Assembly (NCBI GenBank): GCA_009782245.1 | Contig: WRKK01000203.1 | Coordinates: forward strand, 1 to 6,213 | DNA: 6,213 nucleotides | Source: Defluviitaleaceae bacterium | GTDB lineage: Bacteria > Bacillota > Clostridia > Lachnospirales > WQUN01 | Direction: 5' to 3' | In this document: positions 1 to 5,963 of the stretch, piece by piece | Numbering within the stretch: position 1 is the first letter of the stretch | Layout of the letters: each line of letters starts with the position of its first letter | Notes under the pieces: generated by a model | Database searches by the model: none | The model's input: only the letters and a program-made list of their open reading frames with translations | What the model was told of the DNA's origin: nothing | Translations under genes and position numbers: made by a program

Positions 1-14
1 TTCAAAATTACCAT

Positions 15-22
15 AAAGGAGG
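15..22 (+). promoter_or_regulatory. Shine-Dalgarno site of the histidine kinase gene
   Basis: AAAGGAGG lies seven bases before the ATG at 30. It is a near-perfect anti-16S match at ideal spacing and fixes that ATG as the start. Confidence 0.85.
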
Positions 23-29
23 CGGAAAA

Positions 30-1388
30 ATGAGAAATTTTACCACAAAGTTAATGGCGGCGTTCGTGGGGACGATTATTGGCGGTTTTTTACTGCTTTA
101 CTTTTTGTTCAATATTTTCATGGCGAATCACATCAGAGCAGAGGTGGAGCAGGTGTTTGAAATGGGTGTTAATATGTTTGACAATTTGCATGAAATGCCT
201 GGAAATTTTACTGGTTGGTTCGTGCCAATGCGGCAGTCTTTGGTGCAATCGTCCAATTTCATAATATTAGACCACCAAAACAACGTGGTTTCGCCTTTTG
301 TGCCGTTTTTAGAGGAAGAAGAACAGCGTGAAATTGTTACATTTTCCGAGTTTTTTATCGCCAATAGCGAGAAATTTTTCGGAAGAGAAATTGTGCGTTT
401 TCATGACGAAATCGGCACATATTACCTAATGACAATCGAGCAAAATCTGCTCGGTACGCCGATTTTATACCTGCTGTACACCGATGTAACCTCGATTGTG
501 GAGTTTCAAGGCACGATAAACCGAGTTTTAATGGCTTTGCTTGTCGGTTTGGCGGTGATTAGCTTAGTAATTTCTCTGACAATGTCCCTCGAATTTCGCA
601 AATCTATAACCGCCCTGTGCCGCTATTCCGAGATTATCGGAGCAGGCGATTTCCAAAAACTACCGAAAAAACTCAATTACACGGAGTTTCGCATATTATC
701 GTCAAATATGCAGAAAATGGCGAAAATGCTCGCAACTTACGAAAATACCCAAAAGCAATTTTTCCAAAATATGTCGCACGAACTTAACACGCCGCTAATG
801 TCTATACAAGGCTATGCAGAGGGCATTTTAAGCGATGTGTTTTCCGAAAAACAGGCGACAAAGATTATTTTATCGGAAAGCGAAAAAATGCGAGAACTTG
901 TCAAGGGTTTGTTATACGTTTCTCGGCTAGATAGTGGACTTGTGCGGTCGTCCGTCCTCTATCCTGTGAATATCAAAAATGTCGTGTACGACTGTTGCGA
1001 GCGGCTGAAAATCGTTGCAGATGCGGCGAATATTCAGTTTGACATTCATTTCTCGGAAAATGAGATTTTTGCAGAAACGGACGATGAAAAGTTGGAGATT
1101 GCTCTAACAAACATCTTGACAAACGCCCTAAGATACGCAAAATCTCAAATAAAAATTGACGTGCTGTTGGCAAAAGATAGTTTGACAATTCAAATAGAAG
1201 ATGACGGTGTGGGTATTGCCGCCGCCGATTTGCCACATATTTTTGAGAGATTTTATAAGGGCGAAAATGGGGTTTCTGGGCTTGGGTTGGCTATAAGCAG
1301 CGATGTTGTTAAGAGTTTGGGTGGGGAAATTTCGGCGGAGAATGTGTGGGGTGGTGGGGCTAGGTTTGTTGTTGTTTTGCGGGTTTAA
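30..1388 (+). CDS. Membrane sensor histidine kinase of a two-component system
   Basis: A 452-residue sensor kinase that should autophosphorylate on a histidine and pass the phosphate to a response regulator. Seen: a first membrane segment at about residues 9-31, an extracytoplasmic sensor region of about 130 residues, a second membrane segment at about 164-186, a HAMP-like linker at about 187-238, then the dimerisation/phosphoacceptor domain with the H box MSHELNTPL (His250). The ATPase domain has the N box NILTNALRYA (Asn361, Asn365), the G1 box DDGVGI (391-396), the F box IFERFYKG (404-411) and the G2 box GLGLAIS (417-423). All catalytic motifs are intact and the length is usual for an OmpR-partner kinase. 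The phosphoacceptor motif has Asn253 where Arg or Lys is commoner. No response regulator lies downstream, so the partner is probably just left of the window. The sensor domain gives no clue to the ligand. Confidence 0.95.
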   Translation: MRNFTTKLMAAFVGTIIGGFLLLYFLFNIFMANHIRAEVEQVFEMGVNMFDNLHEMPGNFTGWFVPMRQSLVQSSNFIILDHQNNVVSPFVPFLEEEEQREIVTFSEFFIANSEKFFGREIVRFHDEIGTYYLMTIEQNLLGTPILYLLYTDVTSIVEFQGTINRVLMALLVGLAVISLVISLTMSLEFRKSITALCRYSEIIGAGDFQKLPKKLNYTEFRILSSNMQKMAKMLATYENTQKQFFQNMSHELNTPLMSIQGYAEGILSDVFSEKQATKIILSESEKMRELVKGLLYVSRLDSGLVRSSVLYPVNIKNVVYDCCERLKIVADAANIQFDIHFSENEIFAETDDEKLEIALTNILTNALRYAKSQIKIDVLLAKDSLTIQIEDDGVGIAAADLPHIFERFYKGENGVSGLGLAISSDVVKSLGGEISAENVWGGGARFVVVLRV

Positions 1389-1400
1389 CGGGGATAAATC

Positions 1401-1420
1401 TCGAAAAATTTCGAAAAATT
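1401..1420 (+). repeat. 10-bp perfect tandem repeat
   Basis: TCGAAAAATT occurs twice back to back, 13 bases after the kinase stop codon. It also forms a weak palindrome (TCGAAA-AA-TTTCGA). No function is assigned. Confidence 0.8.
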
Positions 1421-1465
1421 AAACGTGGGCAATTTAGGATATTTTGGCAAGAATAATTTGCGAAA

Positions 1466-1588
1466 ATGCTTTTCAATAGCGGTCGCCCGTCCCGTCTAAT
1501 CCCCAATGTTTCAACAAAAGTGTACGCAGAAAAAGTGTACGCAGATGGTCGCCCACCCGTTTGCTCGTTTACCTATTCCAAATTATGA
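1466..1588 (+). CDS. Possible 40-residue ORF containing an in-frame duplication (doubtful)
   Basis: Open from ATG at 1466 to TGA at 1586-1588, encoding 40 residues. The 15-bp tandem repeat inside it is a whole number of codons and gives KVYAE followed by KVYAD. The residues after it read GRPPVCSFTYSKL, and GRP also occurs near the start (residues 6-8). There is no Shine-Dalgarno sequence before the ATG and I recognise no family. It could be a gene remnant or the translated face of a dispersed DNA repeat rather than an expressed peptide. Low confidence. Confidence 0.15.
   Translation: MLFNSGRPSRLIPNVSTKVYAEKVYADGRPPVCSFTYSKL
1516..1545 (+). repeat. 15-bp perfect tandem repeat
   Basis: AAAAGTGTACGCAGA is present at 1516-1530 and again at 1531-1545 with no mismatch. 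The pair is bracketed by GGTCGCCCGTCCCGT (1481-1495) and GGTCGCCCACCCGT (1547-1560), so the whole block looks like locally duplicated sequence. Confidence 0.85.
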
Positions 1589-1670
1589 ACTATCTGGGTA
1601 GCACATAATTTTTTCTGGACATCGCAAGAATTATGGTGTAAACTTGTATGTAGATAAAATTAATGGAATT

Positions 1671-1714
1671 TGTGGCGTGATTATTGGTTACGCATATCGC
1701 AAAAAACCGCCACA
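1671..1714 (+). promoter_or_regulatory. Inverted repeat in the leader of the phosphodiesterase gene
   Basis: TGTGGCG at 1671-1677 is the exact reverse complement of CGCCACA at 1708-1714, and the right arm ends 23 bases before the ATG at 1738. In RNA this would be a 7-bp stem with a 30-base loop, and part of the loop (GCGT/ACGC) can pair again. No run of T follows, so it is not a terminator. It may be leader structure or chance; no riboswitch class is recognised. Confidence 0.25.
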
Positions 1715-1737
1715 GCCCAATGAAATGAGAGAAGATT

Positions 1738-2454
1738 ATGCAAAAAACAAAAATTTATGCCCACCGTGGCAGCAGAGGTACCAAAAATGAGTACCCAGAA
1801 AATACAATGCTGGCGTTCCAAAAGGCGATTGAACATAAAGCGGACGGCATCGAGCTAGATGTCCATTTATCAAGGGACGAACACGTTATAGTTATCCACG
1901 ACGAAGATTTAGACCGCACAACGGACGGCACGGGCTTTGTACGCAACCACCCGCTGGACGAACTGAAAGAATTTGACGCAGGGCAGGGCGAAAAAATCCC
2001 GACTTTGCAAGAAGTTTTTGAACTGCTTAGCGGCACAAGTTTGGAGTTGAATATCGAGTTAAAAACAAACAGGTTTCCGTATCCCAAAATGCCGCAAAAA
2101 CTGCTAGATATGGCGAAAAAAATGGGCGAAAGCCGCAAAATAATCTACTCTTCGTTCCATTTGCCCACGCTGCTAACCATAAAAAAACTGGACAACACCG
2201 CCAAAATCGCTTGGTTGCTGGAATCTGGCATTATTGCCAATCCCGAACGGGCAATAAAAGCCTCAAATTTGGACGCATTGCACATAACTCCAACAATGTT
2301 TTTGCCGTATTTGCACCGTTTTGAGGGACTCGTCGACAAAATTCGCATATACACCGTAAACGATGCCGTTGAAATAAGGGAACTAGCCAAAATTGGAATC
2401 GATGCCGTTATTACCGATGTCCCCGATGTGGCTAGGGAAGTTTTGGGGGCGTAA
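1738..2454 (+). CDS. Glycerophosphodiester phosphodiesterase (cytoplasmic, UgpQ-like)
   Basis: A 238-residue enzyme of the GDPD family, which hydrolyses glycerophosphodiesters (deacylated phospholipids) to glycerol-3-phosphate and an alcohol. Seen: the opening AHRG with His9 and Arg10, PENT with Glu21-Asn22, the metal-binding Glu39 and Asp41 in ELDVH, the catalytic HDEDLDRTTDGTG block with His54, and IELKT with Glu107 and Lys109. The ending ITDVPD resembles the usual TD-P close of the TIM barrel. There is no signal peptide or membrane segment, and the length matches the short cytoplasmic class, so it probably recycles lipid head groups inside the cell. The ribosome binding site is weak (GAGAGAAG), but the ATG places the HRG motif at the normal position. 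It stands alone on the + strand, with no glycerol-phosphate transporter beside it. It converges on the radical SAM operon, with 62 bases between the stop codons. Confidence 0.94.
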   Translation: MQKTKIYAHRGSRGTKNEYPENTMLAFQKAIEHKADGIELDVHLSRDEHVIVIHDEDLDRTTDGTGFVRNHPLDELKEFDAGQGEKIPTLQEVFELLSGTSLELNIELKTNRFPYPKMPQKLLDMAKKMGESRKIIYSSFHLPTLLTIKKLDNTAKIAWLLESGIIANPERAIKASNLDALHITPTMFLPYLHRFEGLVDKIRIYTVNDAVEIRELAKIGIDAVITDVPDVAREVLGA

Positions 2455-2461
2455 ATTTAGG

Positions 2462-2486
2462 AAAACAGGCGGCTAAATGCCGCCTG
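2462..2486 (-). terminator. Intrinsic terminator of the cotH-radical SAM operon
   Basis: Perfect 8-bp GC-rich stem CAGGCGGC/GCCGCCTG (2466-2473 and 2479-2486) with a 5-base loop. On the - strand it is followed by TTTTCC, so it best serves the leftward operon ending at 2517. On the + strand it is followed by AACCCCC without a T run, so termination of the phosphodiesterase gene there would be weaker, although the hairpin lies only 11 bases past that stop codon. Confidence 0.75.
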
Positions 2487-2516
2487 AACCCCCACAAAAT
2501 CTTGTTTTAACGCTAT

Positions 2517-3452
2517 TCAACGAGATTGCGATGCCGCCAAGCCGCCAACAGGAATTTTCCCCATTTTGTCAACCGCACTCGAACAATCCACAACATCGCA
2601 ACCGTCTTGTTGCCATTCAAACCATTCCAATTTTCCGCAATATCGGCAGGCTTTCATGGGCTTACTCAACATTTTTTTCAAGATAAACCCGTCCAAATTT
2701 TTGTCGTAGATGTCGATTTTTTCGTTTTGCATGACTGCTTGAATTTCGGTTTTTTGCCCCAAATATTGAATATTAAACGGCAACGGACACCGTGCGATAA
2801 AGCCGCCGCCCAAAAAAGTGCAACGTGATGCGGGACATTGCTTAACGCTCTCGTGCGGTGCTGAATCGCCTACGATGTTGATATATTGGGCAAACTTCGT
2901 GATTGGCGGGCTTATGCTGTGTTTTATTTCGTTTTGCCTAAAATAGGTTTGCATGGCGGGCTTTTGCGGCACAACGGGCTTATATAGCGAAACTTGCACC
3001 TCAACATTGTTGGTTTTTACGGTGGACAATAATTCTCCGCTCAACCGCTTGTACAGCAAGCCGTTCGTCAGCAAGCAAATTTTCGCCCTCGGAAACGCCG
3101 CTTTTGTGGCGGTTATAAAACCCGCTAATTCTGCGTTCAACAGCGGCTCGCCGCCCATTAGGCGAATGGTGCGAATGTTGGCGTACAATTCCGCCAACCG
3201 TGCTAAATCTCGGCGATATTGCGCCAAGCTGGGAAAATCCTGTGCAGTTACCAAATTGGAAAAGTGAAAACAGCCCTTGCAGTTAAGGTTGCAATGGTCG
3301 GCAACGTGGTATTCTAGCAGGTACAGCACGGGTTTTTTGCCTAGCAACTTCCGCAAAAAGTCGTCCACGGCGGAAAAAACACGCCGCAATTTCAAAAAAG
3401 CAACGACAACCGCCGAATATTGCACAAATGTTTTCGTTATTTTGTGTATCAT
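2517..3452 (-). CDS. Radical SAM protein with extra C-terminal cysteine clusters
   Basis: A 311-residue radical SAM protein. The motif CNLNCKGC (Cys54, Cys58, Cys61) binds the 4Fe-4S cluster that cleaves S-adenosylmethionine, and MGGEPLL (99-105) is the glycine-rich SAM-contact motif. Downstream are further cysteines: Cys206 and Cys211, Cys222 in ARCPLPF, the pair CRYC (Cys269, Cys272), then Cys285 and Cys290. This layout suggests one auxiliary iron-sulfur cluster, in the manner of SPASM-like radical SAM proteins. The N-terminal 40 residues are basic and partly hydrophobic (10-20) but not a convincing signal peptide, so the protein is probably cytoplasmic. Its ATG overlaps the stop of the CotH gene as ATGA (3449-3452), and GAGGTG five bases upstream serves as ribosome binding site. 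The substrate cannot be told from sequence; peptide modification or carbohydrate chemistry are both possible. Confidence 0.9.
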   Translation of the reverse strand: MIHKITKTFVQYSAVVVAFLKLRRVFSAVDDFLRKLLGKKPVLYLLEYHVADHCNLNCKGCFHFSNLVTAQDFPSLAQYRRDLARLAELYANIRTIRLMGGEPLLNAELAGFITATKAAFPRAKICLLTNGLLYKRLSGELLSTVKTNNVEVQVSLYKPVVPQKPAMQTYFRQNEIKHSISPPITKFAQYINIVGDSAPHESVKQCPASRCTFLGGGFIARCPLPFNIQYLGQKTEIQAVMQNEKIDIYDKNLDGFILKKMLSKPMKACRYCGKLEWFEWQQDGCDVVDCSSAVDKMGKIPVGGLAASQSR

Positions 3453-4801
3453 GGTTGCACCTCGCCCAAATCTAGCGGATTTTGGGTATCTTGAACCGAA
3501 AAATTCAAAAACTGGTCAAATCCAATTTTCCGCACTTCCAAAAAATTTACCAAATATTCCACTTGTCCCATAAATGTGTCAATTTCAACCAATTCTGGCG
3601 GATTAGGACGAATATACTCGCCCATAATTTGCCAGCGGTCAAAATTGCGTTCAAAAGCCGCTTGATAGCGGGTTGCGGTGGCGTTTATGTGGTCAATATT
3701 TTGGCGGATTTCCACATCTCGAATGGCGTTCCACCGTGTGGCGACCGCATCAAAGAAAACGGGCATTTGCATAAGATTTCTGTACCACAAATGTACCCAC
3801 GCCGTCCACAAGCCGTGCGGACTGTAGCCATACGGATAGCCGTCCAGCGTATCGCCCTGAAAATAGGCGTTGCCAGCCGCAATGTCAAAATCCCAAACAG
3901 GACCCATTTCCAGCCGCCGCTCCGCACCTTGCCCACGCAACTGCATAAACACGCTAGAGGATTCCACGTCAACATTTTTGTAGAACTCCTGCACAATGTA
4001 AAAATCCACGAAAGACGGCAGGTGGATATAGTCAAAAATGGCGTTATCTTGGGCGATTGCAAGCTGTTCAACTTTTGTGATATATTCCCGCAAATATTCC
4101 ACGTGTGCAAGCGTAAGATTTTCGCCGCTCGGAAAAAGAATGTCGTAATGCCGCCCGTTGACGGTAACGAACGTAACGCCCTCCTCGCTGTCGTCATCGT
4201 TGACAACGTGCCAATCCATTTCAAACAAAAATTCGCTTAGCGCGGGATCGGCGTGGTAAGTGAGTTCCGCGCGGCCTGGAATCACCTGAATTTGTATGCT
4301 TAGCATATACACGCCCTGATATTCGCCGTTAAAATAAACGTCCACAAAACGGGCAAACGGTGCAAAGTTCATGCCGTCCAACAGGCTTGCGAGGTGGTAG
4401 GCGCTATAGTTTCGCAAAAGGGATTTATCGGAATGGTTGGCGATAAACGTCCAGTCTCGGGCGGCGTGGTCGGAATCTAGCATGGTTCGCGGCTCGTCAA
4501 AACGTATGCGGAACGGTTGCTTTTCCAACAGCCACGACGAGTTGCCGCGCCCACGTATTCGCCCAGTTTCTGCGGTAAAGTGGAAGTCGGCGTTGCTGGC
4601 GTTTGATAGCGTTATTTCGGCGGTTTCCCAGTTGCGGCGGTCGATTGGCAGGTTGGTTGTTATGTGCACAGCGGGAAATGTGGCGGAAGTTGAGTAAATT
4701 GTGGGGTTTTGGGCGGCTTGGGCATCTTGTGCGGCGTTGCAGGCGGTTAAAAATAATGTGATTGCCGCTAAATATAGTAATATTGCGTGTTTGGTAGTCA
4801 T
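3449..4801 (-). CDS. CotH-family (spore coat kinase-like) lipoprotein
   Basis: A 450-residue exported protein of the CotH family, whose Bacillus members are atypical protein kinases that phosphorylate spore coat proteins. Seen: a short signal peptide with lipobox LTAC and lipidated Cys21, so it should sit on the outer face of the membrane; a beta-rich N-terminal part; then family motifs RGRGNSSW (83-90), KQPFRIRF (95-101), DWTFIANHSDKSLLRN (116-131), YFNGEYQGVY (156-165) and GPVWDFD (300-306). Asp304 and Asp306 of WDFD are the likely metal-binding residues. The family hallmarks are intact, so activity is plausible. No CotB- or CotG-like substrate gene is nearby. CotH domains also occur in non-sporulating gut Clostridia and in surface proteins, so a sporulation role is not shown. 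It is the first gene of a two-gene operon with the radical SAM gene. The start is fixed by AAAGGAGG seven bases upstream. Confidence 0.92.
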   Translation of the reverse strand: MTTKHAILLYLAAITLFLTACNAAQDAQAAQNPTIYSTSATFPAVHITTNLPIDRRNWETAEITLSNASNADFHFTAETGRIRGRGNSSWLLEKQPFRIRFDEPRTMLDSDHAARDWTFIANHSDKSLLRNYSAYHLASLLDGMNFAPFARFVDVYFNGEYQGVYMLSIQIQVIPGRAELTYHADPALSEFLFEMDWHVVNDDDSEEGVTFVTVNGRHYDILFPSGENLTLAHVEYLREYITKVEQLAIAQDNAIFDYIHLPSFVDFYIVQEFYKNVDVESSSVFMQLRGQGAERRLEMGPVWDFDIAAGNAYFQGDTLDGYPYGYSPHGLWTAWVHLWYRNLMQMPVFFDAVATRWNAIRDVEIRQNIDHINATATRYQAAFERNFDRWQIMGEYIRPNPPELVEIDTFMGQVEYLVNFLEVRKIGFDQFLNFSVQDTQNPLDLGEVQP

Positions 4802-4808
4802 GTTAGTT

Positions 4809-4816
4809 CCTCCTTT
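4809..4816 (-). promoter_or_regulatory. Shine-Dalgarno site of the cotH gene
   Basis: AAAGGAGG on the - strand, seven bases before the ATG at 4801-4799. It is a strong site and decides the start. Confidence 0.85.
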
Positions 4817-4842
4817 GGGTTCAAAAAAAGTAGTATGGTTAT

Positions 4843-4871
4843 ATTCTACATTTGTAGTATTAATTTGTCAA
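4843..4871 (-). promoter_or_regulatory. Sigma-A-type promoter of the cotH-radical SAM operon
   Basis: On the - strand TTGACA (4871-4866) and TAGAAT (4848-4843) are separated by exactly 17 bases: a perfect -35 and a 5/6 -10. Transcription should start near 4836, leaving a leader of about 35 bases. A housekeeping-type promoter argues against exclusive control by late sporulation sigma factors. Confidence 0.75.
4846..4857 (-). promoter_or_regulatory. Operator-like palindrome overlapping the cotH -10
   Basis: CTACA-AA-TGTAG is a perfect 5-bp inverted repeat with a 2-base centre. It lies in the promoter spacer and shares three bases with the -10. Its core fits TACA-N2-TGTA, the half-site arrangement known for BlaI/MecI/CopY-type repressors. 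No such repressor is encoded in this window. Repression of the operon is an inference. Confidence 0.4.
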
Positions 4872-5043
4872 GGATTTTTGGAAAAAATTTTTTTGGGGTT
4901 GCAAAAATATTGAGTTGTTTGAACATATTCTGTGGATTAATTTTGCGAACAAAGAAGAGAGGAAAACCTGCCGTGGTATTAAAAATGGTTGACAATGAAA
5001 CAAATACGCATAACAAAAAGAAAGAAATCAACAGGCAACTTTA

Positions 5044-5104
5044 CTAAATTTTGCTAGTTCCTACTTTTTTGTTATGTGCAATATGTACAAATATTTTGCT
5101 GGTT
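5044..5104 (+). repeat. Left copy of direct repeat flanking the toxin-antitoxin module
   Basis: The best part, 5072-5104, matches 5992-6024 at 26 of 33 positions without gaps, at an offset of exactly 920. Weaker similarity with one indel extends left to about 5044. It contains TGTGCAATATGTACA (5075-5089), an imperfect 15-base palindrome, flanked on each side by TTTTGCT(A/G)GTT. It starts 10 bases past the toxin stop codon. Confidence 0.7.
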
Positions 5105-5113
5105 AAGATTTTA

Positions 5114-5494
5114 CTAATTTTTATTGGGTATATCGGATTTTTTTAGTTCTTCTGTAGCTTGTTGTATCAAAGTTTTAAGTATTTCTTTTGTTTGCGTTGA
5201 CAACAATTTCACACATAAGGATTTCACAAGAGACCAATCAAGAGAATCGTAATGATGTGCTGAAATATTGCGGCATTTGTTAAAATTTCTTGTGCTCATT
5301 ATTTTCAGTTCGTCAGCTAGTTCATCACTAAGAAGTTGATGTAAAGAATGTATATTTATTAAATATTGGGTTATTGCGTAAGGAGACTCTATTTTCAAAA
5401 AGTCCTTTTCTTCCATGTTTTCTATTATCAGAAAACTTTTCTCTAGCATGACCAAATAGTTGTTGATTTTTTGCAGTATTACTAAGTCTTTCAT
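5114..5494 (-). CDS. hepT: HepT-like toxin (HEPN domain) of an MntA/HepT toxin-antitoxin pair
   Basis: A 126-residue all-helical protein. The signature RNISAHHY (Arg75, His80, Tyr82) is the RX4HXY motif of HEPN ribonucleases of the HepT family, which cut RNA when free of their antitoxin. In the characterised Shewanella pair, the antitoxin adds AMP units to the motif tyrosine and so silences the toxin; Tyr82 would be the equivalent target. The length is typical and the motif intact, so the toxin looks functional. Its ATG overlaps the antitoxin stop as ATGA (5491-5494), which couples their synthesis with antitoxin first. AAAGGA lies 10 bases upstream as a ribosome binding site. Base composition is AT-richer than the genes to the left (for example 19 G/C of 60 at 5401-5460). 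HepT pairs are common on mobile or variable DNA, and some act against phage or stress. Confidence 0.88.
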   Translation of the reverse strand: MKDLVILQKINNYLVMLEKSFLIIENMEEKDFLKIESPYAITQYLINIHSLHQLLSDELADELKIMSTRNFNKCRNISAHHYDSLDWSLVKSLCVKLLSTQTKEILKTLIQQATEELKKSDIPNKN

Positions 5495-5877
5495 AAGGCA
5501 TCATTCCTTTCGTAAATCCACTTTACCTGCTCTTTCATTTGTTGATAGCCCTCTTTCCAATACCAATATAATTCCGATGGTTCGTGGGAAGAGTAGTACA
5601 ACACATCTTTCCACTTCACTATGTCAACCTCTTTGCCAAAATTATCTTCCAAGGCATCTGCCAAATCTATCAAAGTTTCGTCAATGTCGGAGTAATGCCC
5701 CACAACATCTACCGTTAAATCTATATCGCTTTTAGCTGTTTGAGTATTTCTGGCATAAGAGCCTATTACGCCTATTTTGACTATATTGGATATGTTTTTG
5801 CACCTGTAACAAAGAAAATTGTGTAAAGTTTCCAAATCCAAGTCGGGGTATTTTACAATTTCCATAAATTCCAACAC
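5491..5877 (-). CDS. mntA: MntA-like minimal nucleotidyltransferase antitoxin
   Basis: A minimal nucleotidyltransferase with the exact GS-X10-DXD signature: GSYAR opens the motif, DID carries the two metal-binding aspartates 10 residues later, and a third acidic residue lies in EVDIVKW. Such proteins neutralise the HepT toxin encoded next by AMPylating its motif tyrosine. The frame is open to an ATG at 5934, giving 147 residues, but I prefer the GTG at 5877 (128 residues). That GTG has AAGGAGG eight bases upstream, whereas the ATG has no ribosome binding site and overlaps a good promoter whose predicted transcript starts inside the longer frame. From the GTG, 38 residues precede the GS motif, near the usual family length. 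The TTG at 5874 is a third choice. Gene order antitoxin then toxin, with a 4-base overlap, is standard for this type. Confidence 0.88.
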   Translation of the reverse strand: MLEFMEIVKYPDLDLETLHNFLCYRCKNISNIVKIGVIGSYARNTQTAKSDIDLTVDVVGHYSDIDETLIDLADALEDNFGKEVDIVKWKDVLYYSSHEPSELYWYWKEGYQQMKEQVKWIYERNDAL

Positions 5878-5885
5878 ACAATGAG

Positions 5886-5892
5886 CCTCCTT
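5886..5892 (-). promoter_or_regulatory. Shine-Dalgarno site supporting the GTG start of mntA
   Basis: AAGGAGG on the - strand, eight bases before the GTG at 5877-5875. It is the only good ribosome binding site in front of any candidate start of the antitoxin gene. Confidence 0.65.
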
Positions 5893-5924
5893 AATCAATT
5901 TTGCTAGGTTAATATCGCTAAGCC

Positions 5925-5953
5925 ATGATAACATTTAGTATTGGGTTTGTCAA
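5925..5953 (-). promoter_or_regulatory. Promoter of the mntA-hepT operon
   Basis: On the - strand TTGACA (5953-5948) and TATCAT (5930-5925) are 17 bases apart: a perfect -35 and a 5/6 -10. The start point would be near 5918, about 40 bases before the GTG at 5877. The -10 lies inside the longer antitoxin reading frame. Confidence 0.7.
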
Positions 5954-5963
5954 ATAAACATTG

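Larger units (their letters stand above)
1389..1737. other. Intergenic region between the kinase and phosphodiesterase genes
   Basis: A 349-base stretch with no convincing conserved gene. It holds a 10-bp tandem repeat (1401-1420), a 15-bp tandem repeat (1516-1545), two copies of GGTCGCCC (1481-1488 and 1547-1554), and an inverted repeat in the phosphodiesterase leader (1671-1714). No clear intrinsic terminator follows the kinase. A TAAAAT at 1655-1660 could be a -10 for the downstream gene, but no good -35 sits at the right distance (TATGGT at 1632-1637), so no promoter is called. Confidence 0.6.
4802..5113. other. AT-rich intergenic region between cotH and the toxin gene
   Basis: The 312 bases hold the cotH ribosome binding site and promoter (4809-4871) and, at the far end, the left copy of the flanking direct repeat (5044-5104). 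Between about 4872 and 5043 I see no gene, hairpin terminator or known motif. Short open frames there lack ribosome binding sites and resemble no family. No intrinsic terminator follows the toxin gene, so its transcript may run toward the cotH promoter. Confidence 0.6.

Noticed and set aside
1401..1420. Palindrome TCGAAA-AA-TTTCGA as a terminator for the histidine kinase gene
   Set aside because: The stem is AT-rich and short and no T run follows, so it does not fit an intrinsic terminator; it arises from the 10-bp tandem repeat.
3685..4224. A 179-codon - strand frame inside cotH
   Set aside because: Alternative frame of the same strand as cotH with no family motifs, whereas the cotH frame carries RGRGNSSW and WDFD.
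3482..4240. A 252-codon + strand open frame opposite cotH
   Set aside because: It is antisense to the motif-bearing cotH coding sequence, has low-complexity basic composition and no recognisable domain. It is a shadow of cotH codon structure.
4982..5014. + strand TTGACA at 4989-4994 as a promoter
   Set aside because: No acceptable -10 lies 16-18 bases downstream (TAACAA is the best), and no + strand gene follows.
5005..5033. A vestigial promoter beside the left repeat copy, implying a lost second toxin-antitoxin unit
   Set aside because: TTGATT and GTTAT can be roughly lined up with the antitoxin promoter, but the spacer is four bases shorter and shows no real similarity, so chance is the simpler explanation.
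4787..5047. Short + strand open frame across the cotH promoter region
   Set aside because: It starts within cotH, has no ribosome binding site and no recognisable sequence. The lysine/asparagine-rich tail only reflects AT-rich DNA.
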